A stretch of 64,000 nucleotides of DNA from an uncultured bacterium (GCA_946636615.1 CAMPBE010000002.1:1-64000); one strand, 5' to 3'; counted from the first letter of the stretch, positions 52,242 to 61,813 are shown. A program made the numbers and translations. The notes: generated by a model not told the origin, from the letters alone.

Positions 52242-53873
52242 ATGAGGATTTCATGTATTCAAAATTATAGTATTGCTCCAGCTTTTGGAATAAGAAGACG
52301 AAATACTAATTATATAACTAATCCTATGTTAGCAGATAGTTATATGAGTGATATTTCTAACAAAAGAATAGATAATAGTTATGAAAAGATGAAAGCCCAA
52401 GTTGGAATTGTGACTCCTGATGATGTCAGAGGTATGGCATACAGAATTTCTAAAAAAACAGGCACAAATACGGATGACGTTTATATTGCAATGGGGATAT
52501 TGAGTCAATATTCAAGTTACAGGAGTCTTAAAGATGTTAGAGATTATCTTCAAAACGATGGTATATCGTTAGTTTCTAATCTTATGCCATATTATAGTGA
52601 TAAGAGAACAAAAAGTTCTCCTTGTCTTACTAATGTAATGCATTATATTTCTTTACGAAATTTTGATTATGCAAAAGATTCTTCTTCATATACACGTTTA
52701 AATAAAGCGTTATTTCTTGATTCTGATTTGACAAAACTCGTTAAAGAAATGCCTGAGTCTCAATATCAGAAGTTTTATCAAAACTATTTTTCAAAGGATA
52801 ATGTCAAATTAATTTATTTGGAGAATTTTGAAAACGGATATAATTTTTTAACTCAAAAAGGAGATTTTGAACAGTTTACCATTCATAAGATTCAAGAAGC
52901 AAAGCAAATTAGCAGAGAAAATAATGTTGATTTTAAATCGGCATTGTATATTTTGTTGAATGGAAAAATTCTGAATGAATTGGATTTACTAGGGATAAAT
53001 TATACAAAATTTTCACCTAAAATTGCTTATAGTCCCGAAAAAATTGCGGATAATCTTAATCCTGTGATTCCAACCAAAAAAGAATTTGTTTCAATAATAG
53101 ATAAAATTGCTTCTGATACAGCTAAAAATGAAAATGAATATAATCAAAACGTGTGTAGCATTACTGATTTTATTGATAATGCAAATGTTGTAATCTCTCC
53201 GAAACAATATAATACTTATTTGCAAGAAATGCATGCAGAATTAAGCAAATATTTGGAGAAATGCGGCAAAACTCAAGATGATGTCTATTATCTTATTCCT
53301 TCCAAAGCAAAAAGTTTTGTTTTAATAAATTACCAGTATCAGAAGACAAATGGTATTAAAAATCCTAAGAATATTTATATAGATGCTTCTTCGGATGATT
53401 ATATTAACTTGAAAAACAAGATAAAACCGGGATCTGTACTTTTGTTTTTGGATGACTGTACTATGTCCGGTTTGTCACTTACGAAAGAAATGTTTGCGTA
53501 CAATAATGTTAATAAATTTATTCCGAAAAATTCCGATATAAATATAATTTTTGCTCCTATGTATGGGACAGAAATTGGTATAAATAGAATTAAAAAAGTA
53601 ATGAAACAGGTTCACAGGGATGATAATGATTTTATAATTTGTCCGCATATATTACCTGATAATGCAAAGAGTATAAATGATGAATCAATTCTGAGTCAAA
53701 ATATTCCCAAAAATGAAGATGAATTTACTACATCACTAATATTGCCTTATATGGGGCCGGATTCAAATTTTGATATACTTGTGCCTTTGTATGAAAAGTT
53801 TTTTATTTCCCCAAATGCGCAGAAAATACCGATAGATTCGTTTGATTATATTTCAAATTCTGTTTTTGGTTAA
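52242..53873 (+). CDS. Large unknown protein with a phosphoribosyltransferase-like loop
   Basis: 543 residues. The N-terminus carries a P-x-F-G tag (SIAPAFGIRRRNTNYI). The body is helical. Near residues 396-413, GSVLLFLDDCTMSGLSL has the hydrophobic-strand, Asp-Asp, and TxxG(L)S pattern of the PRPP-binding loop of type I phosphoribosyltransferases, and the preceding DVYYLIPSKAKSFVLINY could be the first strand and helix. No known family. No Shine-Dalgarno at the ATG. Stop adjoins the mnmE stop with no gap (convergent). Function unknown; a PRTase-type domain, possibly acting on a nucleotide, is the hypothesis. Confidence 0.65.
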   Translation: MRISCIQNYSIAPAFGIRRRNTNYITNPMLADSYMSDISNKRIDNSYEKMKAQVGIVTPDDVRGMAYRISKKTGTNTDDVYIAMGILSQYSSYRSLKDVRDYLQNDGISLVSNLMPYYSDKRTKSSPCLTNVMHYISLRNFDYAKDSSSYTRLNKALFLDSDLTKLVKEMPESQYQKFYQNYFSKDNVKLIYLENFENGYNFLTQKGDFEQFTIHKIQEAKQISRENNVDFKSALYILLNGKILNELDLLGINYTKFSPKIAYSPEKIADNLNPVIPTKKEFVSIIDKIASDTAKNENEYNQNVCSITDFIDNANVVISPKQYNTYLQEMHAELSKYLEKCGKTQDDVYYLIPSKAKSFVLINYQYQKTNGIKNPKNIYIDASSDDYINLKNKIKPGSVLLFLDDCTMSGLSLTKEMFAYNNVNKFIPKNSDINIIFAPMYGTEIGINRIKKVMKQVHRDDNDFIICPHILPDNAKSINDESILSQNIPKNEDEFTTSLILPYMGPDSNFDILVPLYEKFFISPNAQKIPIDSFDYISNSVFG

Positions 53874-55211
53874 TTATTTACCGATACAAAAATGATCAAA
53901 TATGTTGTTTAAGATTTCGTCTGTTATAACTTCCCCTGTTATTTCATCTAAGTATAAAAGGGCGGATTTTACATCAATAGAAATCAAATCTTGCAATTGA
54001 TGATCTTTTGAAGCGTCAAGAGCTAGCATAAGACTTGTTCTACATTTTTCAAGGCAATCCTGTTGTCTGTTATTCGTTACAAATTCTGTATCTTCAAGTG
54101 AAAAATTATATGCTGTTTCTTTAATCTTTTTCTTTAATTCATCCAAACCTTCTTTTGTAACAGTAGATAAGTAATGGACTCCGTTAATTCTCTGACCTTT
54201 ATATAAATCCACTTTATTAGCAATTACTAAATGATTTTTGTCCTTTACAAGTTCTAATATTATTTTATCATCTTCATTCATTCCGGATGATGCATCATAT
54301 AAAAATAATACCAAATCAGCTTCTTCAACGGATTGTTTGGAATATTCTATACCGATTTCTTCTACTTTACCAACTTCATCATTATCTCTGATTCCTGCAG
54401 TATCAATTAATGTTATGGCGACATCCCAATCCAGAGTCTCTTTTAAGACGTCTCTTGTTGTTCCAGCAATATCTGTCACTATAGCTCTTTCTACATTTAA
54501 TAAAGTGTTAAATAAAGATGATTTTCCCACATTTGGTTTGCCTACAATGGCTATTTTAATACCCTGACGCATAATATTTGATGAGTTTGCAGAAGATAGA
54601 ATGTTATCAATTTTGTCTATTGCTTTTTGAAATTCATCAATCAAATATGAATATTCAGGTTCAACAACCTCGTCAGGGAAATCAATTCCCGCAACGATTT
54701 TTGAAAGAACATTAAATATATCCCCTCTTATTTCTTTAATTTTTTGTCCTAAAACACCCGACAAATTTTTAACTGACTGTTTTGCAAAATCTCTTGTTTT
54801 GGCATGGATTAAATCAGCAACAGCTTCTGCTTGAGACAAATCCATTTTTTTATTCAAAAACGCTCTTTTGGTAAACTCCCCTCTTTCAGCCATTCTTGCT
54901 CCGTTTTTCAAAACAGTATCCAAAATATTGCGAACTACATTTATGCCGCCATGACAGTGAATTTCTGCAACATCTTCACCTGTATAGCTGTGAGGGTTTT
55001 TGAAAGGCAGTAAAATAACCTCATCAATTTTTTTGTCACCGTCAATAATCCAACCATGTGAAATTTTTCCGGCTTCAAGGTTGTGTTTTGAATAAATCTT
55101 ATCAACTATTTCAAAACACTTGTCTCCGGAAATCCTTATTACTCCGACTCCGCCTGTACCTATTGGGGTTGCTATAGCGGCTATTGTATCAAATTCTTGA
55201 ATTATATTCAT
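53874..55211 (-). CDS. mnmE: tRNA modification GTPase MnmE
   Basis: 445 residues. With MnmG makes the cmnm5U34 modification of tRNA. N-terminal THF-binding domain: FDTIAAIATPIGTGGVGVIR. G-domain: IVGKPNVGKSSLFNTLL, DIAGTTRDV, DTAGIRD and IANKVD. The C-terminus is the family's FCIGK, with the catalytic Cys. No Shine-Dalgarno; TGATAAAAT ends exactly 6 nt before the ATG at 55211. mnmG is not nearby. Confidence 0.97.
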   Translation of the reverse strand: MNIIQEFDTIAAIATPIGTGGVGVIRISGDKCFEIVDKIYSKHNLEAGKISHGWIIDGDKKIDEVILLPFKNPHSYTGEDVAEIHCHGGINVVRNILDTVLKNGARMAERGEFTKRAFLNKKMDLSQAEAVADLIHAKTRDFAKQSVKNLSGVLGQKIKEIRGDIFNVLSKIVAGIDFPDEVVEPEYSYLIDEFQKAIDKIDNILSSANSSNIMRQGIKIAIVGKPNVGKSSLFNTLLNVERAIVTDIAGTTRDVLKETLDWDVAITLIDTAGIRDNDEVGKVEEIGIEYSKQSVEEADLVLFLYDASSGMNEDDKIILELVKDKNHLVIANKVDLYKGQRINGVHYLSTVTKEGLDELKKKIKETAYNFSLEDTEFVTNNRQQDCLEKCRTSLMLALDASKDHQLQDLISIDVKSALLYLDEITGEVITDEILNNIFDHFCIGK

Positions 55212-55217
55212 AAATGC

Positions 55218-55226
55218 ATTTTATCA
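55218..55226 (-). promoter_or_regulatory. mnmE extended -10, leaderless type
   Basis: Minus strand TGATAAAAT (55226-55218), 6 nt to the ATG; the surrounding TTTTTTATGATAAAAT is the same as at purB. Confidence 0.5.
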
Positions 55227-55367
55227 TAAAAAATAATACAAAGAAGCAGAATTTATGTATGTTTTTTAATTGTAAATATTTGTAAATAAACTGTTACGTA
55301 AATAGCATAATTTTACTTTTAGGTGCTTTCATGAGAACATAAAAAAGGAAAGTGAAAGGTAGATTTT

Positions 55368-56087
55368 ATGGGTAACATTACTGTAGGACCGGCATTGGAA
55401 ATTGGTGGCAATACTGTAGAAATGACTACAAAAGGAAAAGTTCAGGTAACTAATTCTAAAGGTCGTATAAAAACATTATCTCAAGATGAATTTAAGAAAA
55501 ATATAGCTAAAAATGCTGATAAAATTGAAGCAGGTGAAGATTTTGAATTTAAAAAGGATCATAAAGGTTTAAAAATTGCGGCTGCGGCAGTTGCGACAGC
55601 AGCAGTTGTGACTGCAGCGATTTATCACAAAGAAATCGGCAAATATATGAAAGATTTTTCTTTCAAAAAATTGTGGAAAGATATAAAAGGTTTATTTACA
55701 AGTGAAGCAAAAAAAATAAGAGCAGAAAAACGTAATGCAAAATATTCGATGCAGGCAGCGAAGAATGATGCTCATAGATATTTTGCAAAAAATGCAGACG
55801 TAATCAATCTTACTGAAGCAGAAAGAAGCCAAAAAATGTTTGATTCACTACAAGCTTTTTCAGCTCCTAATTTTAATCCTGAAAAAAGTTGGCAAGCAAG
55901 AACAGATTTATTAAAGAGTGCAAATGTTACTGAAGAGCAATTATCATTAATGCAAAAAATATCACATCTTCCAAAAGGAGCATCAATAAGTGCTCAAGAT
56001 AAAGCAATGCTTCCGGAAGGATTTGAAAGCAAAAAAGCGTGTAACGAATTTCTTAAAAAAGTAAGAAATGCAATGATGCAAAAATAA
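55368..56087 (+). CDS. Membrane-anchored protein of unknown function
   Basis: 239 residues. A beta-rich N-terminus (MGNITVGPALEIGGNTVEMT) precedes one alanine-rich membrane helix at about 65-85 (LKIAAAAVATAAVVTAAIY), then a long basic helical domain (KKLWKDIKGLFTSEAKKIRAEKRNAKYS in parts). No signal peptide. AAAGG-type site before the ATG. A GTTACG element 75 nt upstream resembles the motif at 11006 and 48998 but is not identical. Function unknown. A terminator closes the gene. Confidence 0.65.
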   Translation: MGNITVGPALEIGGNTVEMTTKGKVQVTNSKGRIKTLSQDEFKKNIAKNADKIEAGEDFEFKKDHKGLKIAAAAVATAAVVTAAIYHKEIGKYMKDFSFKKLWKDIKGLFTSEAKKIRAEKRNAKYSMQAAKNDAHRYFAKNADVINLTEAERSQKMFDSLQAFSAPNFNPEKSWQARTDLLKSANVTEEQLSLMQKISHLPKGASISAQDKAMLPEGFESKKACNEFLKKVRNAMMQK

Positions 56088-56096
56088 ATAAATATT

Positions 56097-56133
56097 TAAA
56101 ATCACCTCTCTATACAGAGAGGTGATTTTTTAA
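56097..56133 (+). terminator. Intrinsic terminator (bidirectional)
   Basis: AAATCACCTCTC and GAGAGGTGATTT around TATACA; between the gene at 55368 and the convergent gene at 56130. Confidence 0.9.
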
Positions 56134-57041
56134 TCTTTTATAAACGGAAATACCAAAAATACAATTTTCATAATAATTTTTTTTATTAAAAAAGGTTTGT
56201 CTGCGATAAAATCAAAAAATTTTCTTTTTGTTTCTGCAGAACATGAATTTTTATTTTTTTTACCAAGATTAAGTCGTTTAATGTTATTTTCAATTAAATC
56301 TTTAGGATATTCTGACGGTATAATCTTTTCCCAGCCTTCTGCCGTTGTAAGTCTTCTGTTGTGTAATCTCGGGACAGAACATTTTAATAAAGGCATTTTA
56401 TAGTCAATAATTAATTGCCGCCATTTTAATATAGCCGGATTATTTATATTTTCAAAAGCTTTTATGTACGTTGAACATTTAAAACCGTTATTATATAGCA
56501 ATTCGCTCAAACCAATTTCGTATTTTGAAATTATTTCTCTTTTTTGTTTTTGTGTTGTTATGGATTGCATAAAATCATCAAAAATTTTTGATGTGAAAAC
56601 ATTTTTTTTAAAAGAAATAAAGTAACTTTGAATATGAGGACGTTTGACAAAAAACTTGAAGCTACCTTTTCTATATCCAAAAACATTTTTTGTAATTCCC
56701 CAAAAATCACAATCTTTTTTATCCATTTCGTCAAAAATATTTTTCAGAGGGAAAAATGGGCCATAGCAGCTGTCATTTACGAAGACAAGTTCATCAAACT
56801 CATTAAGTCTTTCTTTTAAATATAAATATCCTCTTTTGTATGAACCAAAATCGTATTCACTATGGGTTTCGTCTATTATTTTAGTAGCTATATTTTCAAT
56901 ATCCTGTTTGTTTTTAACAAAATTGCAGGATACAAATACAAGCTCGTCAGCAATTTCTTTCAAAGCCTTTAAATAAAAGATAACATAATCATCAATAATG
57001 TTTTGTTTATCGTAATGTGTAAAAATAACTGCTCGTTTCAT
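56130..57041 (-). CDS. RgpF-like (rhamnan synthesis protein F) family protein
   Basis: 303 residues from the second candidate ATG (57041), chosen because TGCTATTAT ends 7 nt upstream; the first ATG (57050) falls inside that -10 hexamer. Typical family features: AVIFTHYDKQNIIDDYVIFY, YDFGSYKRGYLYLKERLNEFD, ELVFVNDSCYGPF and HIQSYFISFKKNVF. RgpF-type proteins act in surface polysaccharide synthesis, probably as glycosyltransferases. Stand-alone here, so the polymer is unknown. Divergent from mfd with 37 nt between starts. Confidence 0.85.
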   Translation of the reverse strand: MKRAVIFTHYDKQNIIDDYVIFYLKALKEIADELVFVSCNFVKNKQDIENIATKIIDETHSEYDFGSYKRGYLYLKERLNEFDELVFVNDSCYGPFFPLKNIFDEMDKKDCDFWGITKNVFGYRKGSFKFFVKRPHIQSYFISFKKNVFTSKIFDDFMQSITTQKQKREIISKYEIGLSELLYNNGFKCSTYIKAFENINNPAILKWRQLIIDYKMPLLKCSVPRLHNRRLTTAEGWEKIIPSEYPKDLIENNIKRLNLGKKNKNSCSAETKRKFFDFIADKPFLIKKIIMKIVFLVFPFIKD

Positions 57042-57048
57042 AGCAATC

Positions 57049-57057
57049 ATAATAGCA
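57049..57057 (-). promoter_or_regulatory. Extended -10 of the RgpF-like gene
   Basis: Minus strand TGCTATTAT (57057-57049), 7 nt to the ATG at 57041; faces the mfd -10 with 9 bp between the elements. Confidence 0.45.
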
Positions 57058-57063
57058 TAATTA

Positions 57064-57072
57064 TGTTATAAT
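57064..57072 (+). promoter_or_regulatory. mfd extended -10, leaderless type
   Basis: TGTTATAAT with the hexamer at 57067-57072, then exactly 6 nt to the ATG at 57079. No Shine-Dalgarno. Confidence 0.55.
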
Positions 57073-57078
57073 TTTAAT

Positions 57079-60000
57079 ATGTTTAAAATTCCTGTACCAG
57101 AAAATGATATAAATTATTCCTTGTTTGAAAAATATCTTACAAAGTCATTTTCTTTTGCAGTAACAGGATTAACTACTATTCTAAGGCTATTTTTAATAAA
57201 GCAGATAAAAAAAATTACCGAGAAAAAAATTCTTTTTATAACTTCAACAGAACAGAATGCTCTTAAATACAAAAATGATTTGCAAAAAGCGTTTGATATA
57301 GATGCTGAAATATTGCCTTTTCAAAACATTTCAATGTATGAGACAGTTTCACCAAACAGATATGATTATGCGGAGCAAGTTAGAATTCTCAATGAAAAAC
57401 CGCAAATAGTTATTGCGCCGGTAAAGGTTTTGCTTGAAAAATTCCCTAAAAAGAGTTTTTACGATAAAAATTCTTTTAGTGTAAAAGTTGGTGATGAGAT
57501 AAATATAGATTTAATAGCACAAAAATTTGTTGATTTAGGATACAAGCGTTCAACAATGGTTAGTGATATTGGAGAATTTAGTATAAGAGGAGATATTATT
57601 GATTTTTATTCACTCGATGTTCGTCCTGTGAGAATTGAGCTTTGGGGAGATGAAGTTGTTGATATAAGATATTTTAATAACGAAACCCAAAAATCTATTG
57701 AAAAATTAAAGAATACACAAATTTTGCCGATGTATAAATTCACTCTTAAAAACAATATTCCAAAAGATATAAAGCCTGAAGATGAAGATGGCTATTTTGA
57801 AGGAATAGATATTTACCAAAATTATTTTAACAGCGAAATGGTCAGTATTTTTGATTATTTTGATGATTATATCGTGGTGTTGGATGAAACATCCGAAATA
57901 TATTCAAAATATCAATTTGTAGATAAAGGTTTTGTTGAACAGCTTGAAGAAAATATAAAATTAGAACAGCATAAAAAACTTAAGGGATTGAACCATTTTA
58001 CTTTTGAAGAATTTATTAATAAGCTTGCAGGATTTGTAAAAGTTGGATTTAATAATTTTATTGATAGCGAAATGGATGAAATTGTTGAATTTAATTCTCA
58101 ACCTGTTCAAAATTTTGGTGCAAAACTTGATGATATCGCACAATATATTCAAAGTAAGCTTTCAGGTCATTACGAGGAGGACAAAGTCCGACGTAATAAT
58201 CCCAAAAATGATGAGATTGCGACGGTCGCTTCACTTCCTCGCAATGACAAATACAAAATTATAATTGCAACAGATTATCCTGAACGTGTGAAAGAAATAC
58301 TTGCAGAAAGAGAAATTTTTGATATTGAATATAACGAAAGCATATCTGCAGCCGGTTCTATACTTGAGGATTTTAAGACGATAATTCTTACTGATCGTGA
58401 GTTATTTAATAAGAGAACAAAAGAGGTTACATCTTCAAAAAGGTCTTATTATAAAGAAAAACCCGAATATATTGAAAGTATTAATGACATAAAAGAAGGT
58501 GAGTATGTTGTTCATTCAATCCATGGTGTCGGGGTTTATGTAGGTCTTTCAAAGCAAGAGATTGACGGTCAATTAAAAGATTATCTGACAATTGAATACG
58601 CAAACAAAGATAGGTTGCATATTCCGGCAGAACAAATAAACCTTCTAGTGAGATACAGAGGTTCCGGCACAATAAAACCAAAACTATCCAGAATGGGCGG
58701 AAAGGATTGGGAGAATACAAAAACCAGAGTTAAAAAAGAGGTTGAGCAGGTGGCATATGATCTTTTGCGATTGTATGCAAAACGTAAAATGCAAAAAGGT
58801 ATTCAATTCCTTCCTGATACAACTTGGCAGGTTGAGATGGAAGAAGCTTTTGAATATACTGAAACTCCTGACCAGATGAAAGCTATTAATGATGTCAAAT
58901 CCGATATGGAAAGTGAACAGCCAATGGACAGGTTGATATGCGGTGATGTTGGATTTGGTAAAACCGAAGTTGCAATGAGAGGAATATTCAAAGCTGTTAC
59001 ATCAGGTAAACAAGTTGCAGTGGTTGTTCCAACAACAATTTTGGCATTTCAGCATTATCAAACTATATCTGAAAGATTTAAACCATTTGGGGTAAAAGTC
59101 GAGCTTTTATCACGTTTTCGATCTCAAAAAGAACAAAAAGAAACGCTAAAACATCTTGCAACAGGTGAATGTGATGTCGTTGTCGGTACACACAGGCTTT
59201 TGCAGGATGGGATTGTGTTTAAGGATTTAGGGCTTCTTGTTATTGATGAAGAACACAGATTTGGCGTAAGGCACAAAGAAAAACTAAAACAACTGAGAGA
59301 AAATATTGATATTATAACAATGTCTGCAACTCCAATTCCAAGGACATTGTATATGTCGCTTTCAGGTATAAAGGATATGTCAATAATTAACACTCCGCCT
59401 AAAAATCGTCTGCCTATCCGTACTTATGTCGGAGAATGGAATGAAAATATGGTTAAAAATGCCATTATTCATGAACTTGATAGAGAAGGACAAGTCTTTT
59501 ATCTGTATAATCGTGTTGAAACTATTGATGAATTTAAGATGCAGTTGCAAAAGCTTGTACCTAATGCCAGAATTGCAATCGGGCATGGACAGATGGATGA
59601 AAAGGTTTTGGAAAAAGTTATTATTGATTTTGCAAATCAGGAATATGATATTTTACTTGCAACAACTATTATCGAAAATGGTATTGATATTCCAAACGCA
59701 AATACAATGATTATTCACAATGCTGACAAATTTGGGCTTGCGCAGTTGTATCAGCTCAGGGGACGTGTCGGACGTTCTCAAAGACAGGCCTATTGTTATT
59801 GCTTCTATACAAAGTCAAAAGAGATTACCCACGATGCAATGCAAAGACTCAAAGCTATAAAAGAATTTACGACACTCGGAAGCGGTTATCAAATCGCTAT
59901 GCGAGATGTGGAAATCAGAGGTGTCGGAAATATTTTGGGAACAAAACAGCACGGTCATATGGTAAATGTGGGTTTTGATACATATTGTCAGCTTTTGGAA

Positions 60001-60525
60001 GAAACCGTTCAAGAGCTTCAGGGTGAAAAAGTTGACAAAACAAATCCTGCCATTGTTGATATTAATGTAACAGCGTTTATTCCTGACGAGTGGGTTGGTT
60101 CGAAAGAACAAAAGATGATTGAATATAAACGACTTGCGGATGTAAAATCTGATGTTGAATTGGATTATATAACAGAGGAATGGAAAGACAGATTTGCAAA
60201 ACCGCCTCAAAGTGTACAAAATCTTATTAAACTTATAAAACTACGTCTTGCAGCTACAGAGATAAAAATTTCTTTGATTAGAGAAACTCAGGATAATATT
60301 AGAATTTATACGCCATTTACTCAACCTGAATGGAAAATTATTCAAAGAACTTTGCCTGCAGAAATTTTGCGTAAAATTAAATTTACAATTGCGCCAAAAT
60401 CTTGTACCGAAGGAAATTCAATATTATTATTAAATAATTCATATATGAATTTCGATGAAATATTTAACATTTTAACAGATTTGTTTTATTATATAAACAA
60501 GCAAATTGTAGAATTCAAAATTTAA
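57079..60525 (+). CDS. mfd: Transcription-repair coupling factor Mfd
   Basis: 1148 residues. Displaces stalled RNA polymerase and recruits UvrA (whose gene begins this window). UvrB-like N-terminal part (SMYETVSPNRYDYAEQVRI), an RNAP-interaction region (GEYVVHSIHGVGVYVGL), and a RecG-like translocase: GDVGFGKTEVAMRG (near 621), VVPTTILAFQHY, DEEHRFGVRHK, SATPIPRT and QLRGRVGRS. A palindromic repeat is translated in frame at about residues 363-390 in the linker. The C-terminal TRCF domain is complete. No Shine-Dalgarno at the start. Confidence 0.97.
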   Translation: MFKIPVPENDINYSLFEKYLTKSFSFAVTGLTTILRLFLIKQIKKITEKKILFITSTEQNALKYKNDLQKAFDIDAEILPFQNISMYETVSPNRYDYAEQVRILNEKPQIVIAPVKVLLEKFPKKSFYDKNSFSVKVGDEINIDLIAQKFVDLGYKRSTMVSDIGEFSIRGDIIDFYSLDVRPVRIELWGDEVVDIRYFNNETQKSIEKLKNTQILPMYKFTLKNNIPKDIKPEDEDGYFEGIDIYQNYFNSEMVSIFDYFDDYIVVLDETSEIYSKYQFVDKGFVEQLEENIKLEQHKKLKGLNHFTFEEFINKLAGFVKVGFNNFIDSEMDEIVEFNSQPVQNFGAKLDDIAQYIQSKLSGHYEEDKVRRNNPKNDEIATVASLPRNDKYKIIIATDYPERVKEILAEREIFDIEYNESISAAGSILEDFKTIILTDRELFNKRTKEVTSSKRSYYKEKPEYIESINDIKEGEYVVHSIHGVGVYVGLSKQEIDGQLKDYLTIEYANKDRLHIPAEQINLLVRYRGSGTIKPKLSRMGGKDWENTKTRVKKEVEQVAYDLLRLYAKRKMQKGIQFLPDTTWQVEMEEAFEYTETPDQMKAINDVKSDMESEQPMDRLICGDVGFGKTEVAMRGIFKAVTSGKQVAVVVPTTILAFQHYQTISERFKPFGVKVELLSRFRSQKEQKETLKHLATGECDVVVGTHRLLQDGIVFKDLGLLVIDEEHRFGVRHKEKLKQLRENIDIITMSATPIPRTLYMSLSGIKDMSIINTPPKNRLPIRTYVGEWNENMVKNAIIHELDREGQVFYLYNRVETIDEFKMQLQKLVPNARIAIGHGQMDEKVLEKVIIDFANQEYDILLATTIIENGIDIPNANTMIIHNADKFGLAQLYQLRGRVGRSQRQAYCYCFYTKSKEITHDAMQRLKAIKEFTTLGSGYQIAMRDVEIRGVGNILGTKQHGHMVNVGFDTYCQLLEETVQELQGEKVDKTNPAIVDINVTAFIPDEWVGSKEQKMIEYKRLADVKSDVELDYITEEWKDRFAKPPQSVQNLIKLIKLRLAATEIKISLIRETQDNIRIYTPFTQPEWKIIQRTLPAEILRKIKFTIAPKSCTEGNSILLLNNSYMNFDEIFNILTDLFYYINKQIVEFKI
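58166..58249. repeat. Palindromic repeat inserted in frame inside mfd
   Basis: 84 bp: left arm GTCATTACGAGGAGG, right arm CTTCCTCGCAATGAC, which are inverted copies of each other with a few mismatches. Translated as part of the mfd linker (for example DEIATVASLPRNDK). Same family as 42903-42932 and the blocks near 47 kb. Confidence 0.75.
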
Positions 60526-60527
60526 TA

Positions 60528-60599
60528 GTCATTCTGAGGCTTTATTTATGAGATCCTTCGCTTTGCTCAGGATGACACTATTTGAAGCCGAAGAATCTC
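60528..60599. repeat. Palindromic repeat between mfd and the foldase gene
   Basis: GTCATTCTGAG (60528-60538) and CTCAGGATGAC (60566-60576) are inverted arms; a further GAAGAATCTC end lies at 60590-60599. It starts 2 nt after the mfd stop. Confidence 0.7.
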
Positions 60600-60618
60600 A
60601 AAAATAAAGGAGTAAAAA

Positions 60619-61767
60619 ATGAGAGGGAAAAAATTACTTGCGACACTAGCAGTATCTGCAGTACTGTTTGCCGGCTGTGGATTAAAATCAGGCGAAGCAA
60701 TTATCAAAGTAAACGACACAAAAATTACACAAGGTCAATTTGATGAAATGTTTGATAAACAAGCAAATACCGGTATGATAAAAGCATTAGGTATTGATTT
60801 AAAGAGTGATAAAAACAACTTTATGTATCTTTTAATAAAAGAAAGAATTGTAAATGAATTAATTATAAAAACATTGCTTGAACAAGAAATTGAAAAGAGA
60901 GGCATAAAAGTCACTAACGAAGATGTTGATAAAGCTATTAAAGAAATCGTTGATAAATTAGGCTCAAAAGATCAATTAGATAACATTTTAAAACAAAATG
61001 GCATCTCTGCAAATCAGTTTAGAGCTGATTTGAAAGAAGAAGTTAAAATGAAAAAATTAGCTTCAGAATTAGGATCTTCTGCGGTTTCTGATGTGGAAGC
61101 TAAAAATTTCTATAACAAAAATATTGATAAATTTAAACATCCGGAAAGGGTTAGAGCATCTCATATATTGATTTCTGTTAATCCTGAAGAAATTACCAAA
61201 ATAATAAAATCGGATTCTAAAAACAAATCCCTTGACGAAGCTGCAGTAAAAGCTAAAGTTGATGAAGAAATAAAGGCAAAAGAAGCTAAAGCTAATCAAT
61301 TGTTAGCAGAAGTAAAGAAAGATCCTACACAATTTGCAAAATTGGCAAAAGAAAATTCAGAAGATTCTGCAACAGCTGTAAAAGGTGGAGATTTAGGTTT
61401 CTTTGCAGCAAAAGAAATGGTTCCGGAATTTTCTGCAGCAGCATTTTCAACAAAGCCAAGTATGGTGCATGATAAACTTGTAAGAAGTCAATACGGATAT
61501 CATATAATACTTGTTACCGATAGAGCTACTGCAGGAACTGATCCTTATGAAAAAGTTCAAAGCGATATTAAAGGATATCTTCAAAATCAAAAACAACTTG
61601 AATTAATCGACAATTTAACAGAATCATTGAAAAAACAAGCAAAAATTGAATATATAAATTCAGAATATGATCCTGCAAATGTTCAAAAGGGTGTTCAGGA
61701 ATCAATAAAGAATAGTGCAGAGTTAGCTAAAAAAGCAAAAGAAAATGCAGAAAAAAATAAAAAATAA
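60619..61767 (+). CDS. PrsA/SurA-type peptidyl-prolyl isomerase lipoprotein
   Basis: 382 residues. Lipoprotein signal with lipobox LFAGC (Cys20). SurA/PrsA N-terminal chaperone region (IIKVNDTKITQGQFDEMFD) and one parvulin domain from about 172 (RVRASHILISVN, LGFFAAKEMVPEFSAAAFS, SQYGYHIILVTD). Expected to help fold exported or outer-membrane proteins. The parvulin domain holds a lysine-rich insert (about 185-225) after HILISVN. AAGGAG precedes the ATG. A strong terminator follows. Confidence 0.9.
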   Translation: MRGKKLLATLAVSAVLFAGCGLKSGEAIIKVNDTKITQGQFDEMFDKQANTGMIKALGIDLKSDKNNFMYLLIKERIVNELIIKTLLEQEIEKRGIKVTNEDVDKAIKEIVDKLGSKDQLDNILKQNGISANQFRADLKEEVKMKKLASELGSSAVSDVEAKNFYNKNIDKFKHPERVRASHILISVNPEEITKIIKSDSKNKSLDEAAVKAKVDEEIKAKEAKANQLLAEVKKDPTQFAKLAKENSEDSATAVKGGDLGFFAAKEMVPEFSAAAFSTKPSMVHDKLVRSQYGYHIILVTDRATAGTDPYEKVQSDIKGYLQNQKQLELIDNLTESLKKQAKIEYINSEYDPANVQKGVQESIKNSAELAKKAKENAEKNKK

Positions 61768-61779
61768 AAATTATATCAA

Positions 61780-61813
61780 ATAAAAGACGGGCTTTATTAA
61801 AGCCCGTCTTTTT
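61780..61813 (+). terminator. Intrinsic terminator (bidirectional)
   Basis: AAAAGACGGGCTTT and AAAGCCCGTCTTTT around ATT; its 3' end reaches the stop codon of the convergent gene at 61812. Confidence 0.92.

Noticed and set aside
59815..60219. 134-codon minus-strand frame inside mfd
   Set aside because: Lies wholly opposite a conserved mfd region; composition is that of a shadow frame.
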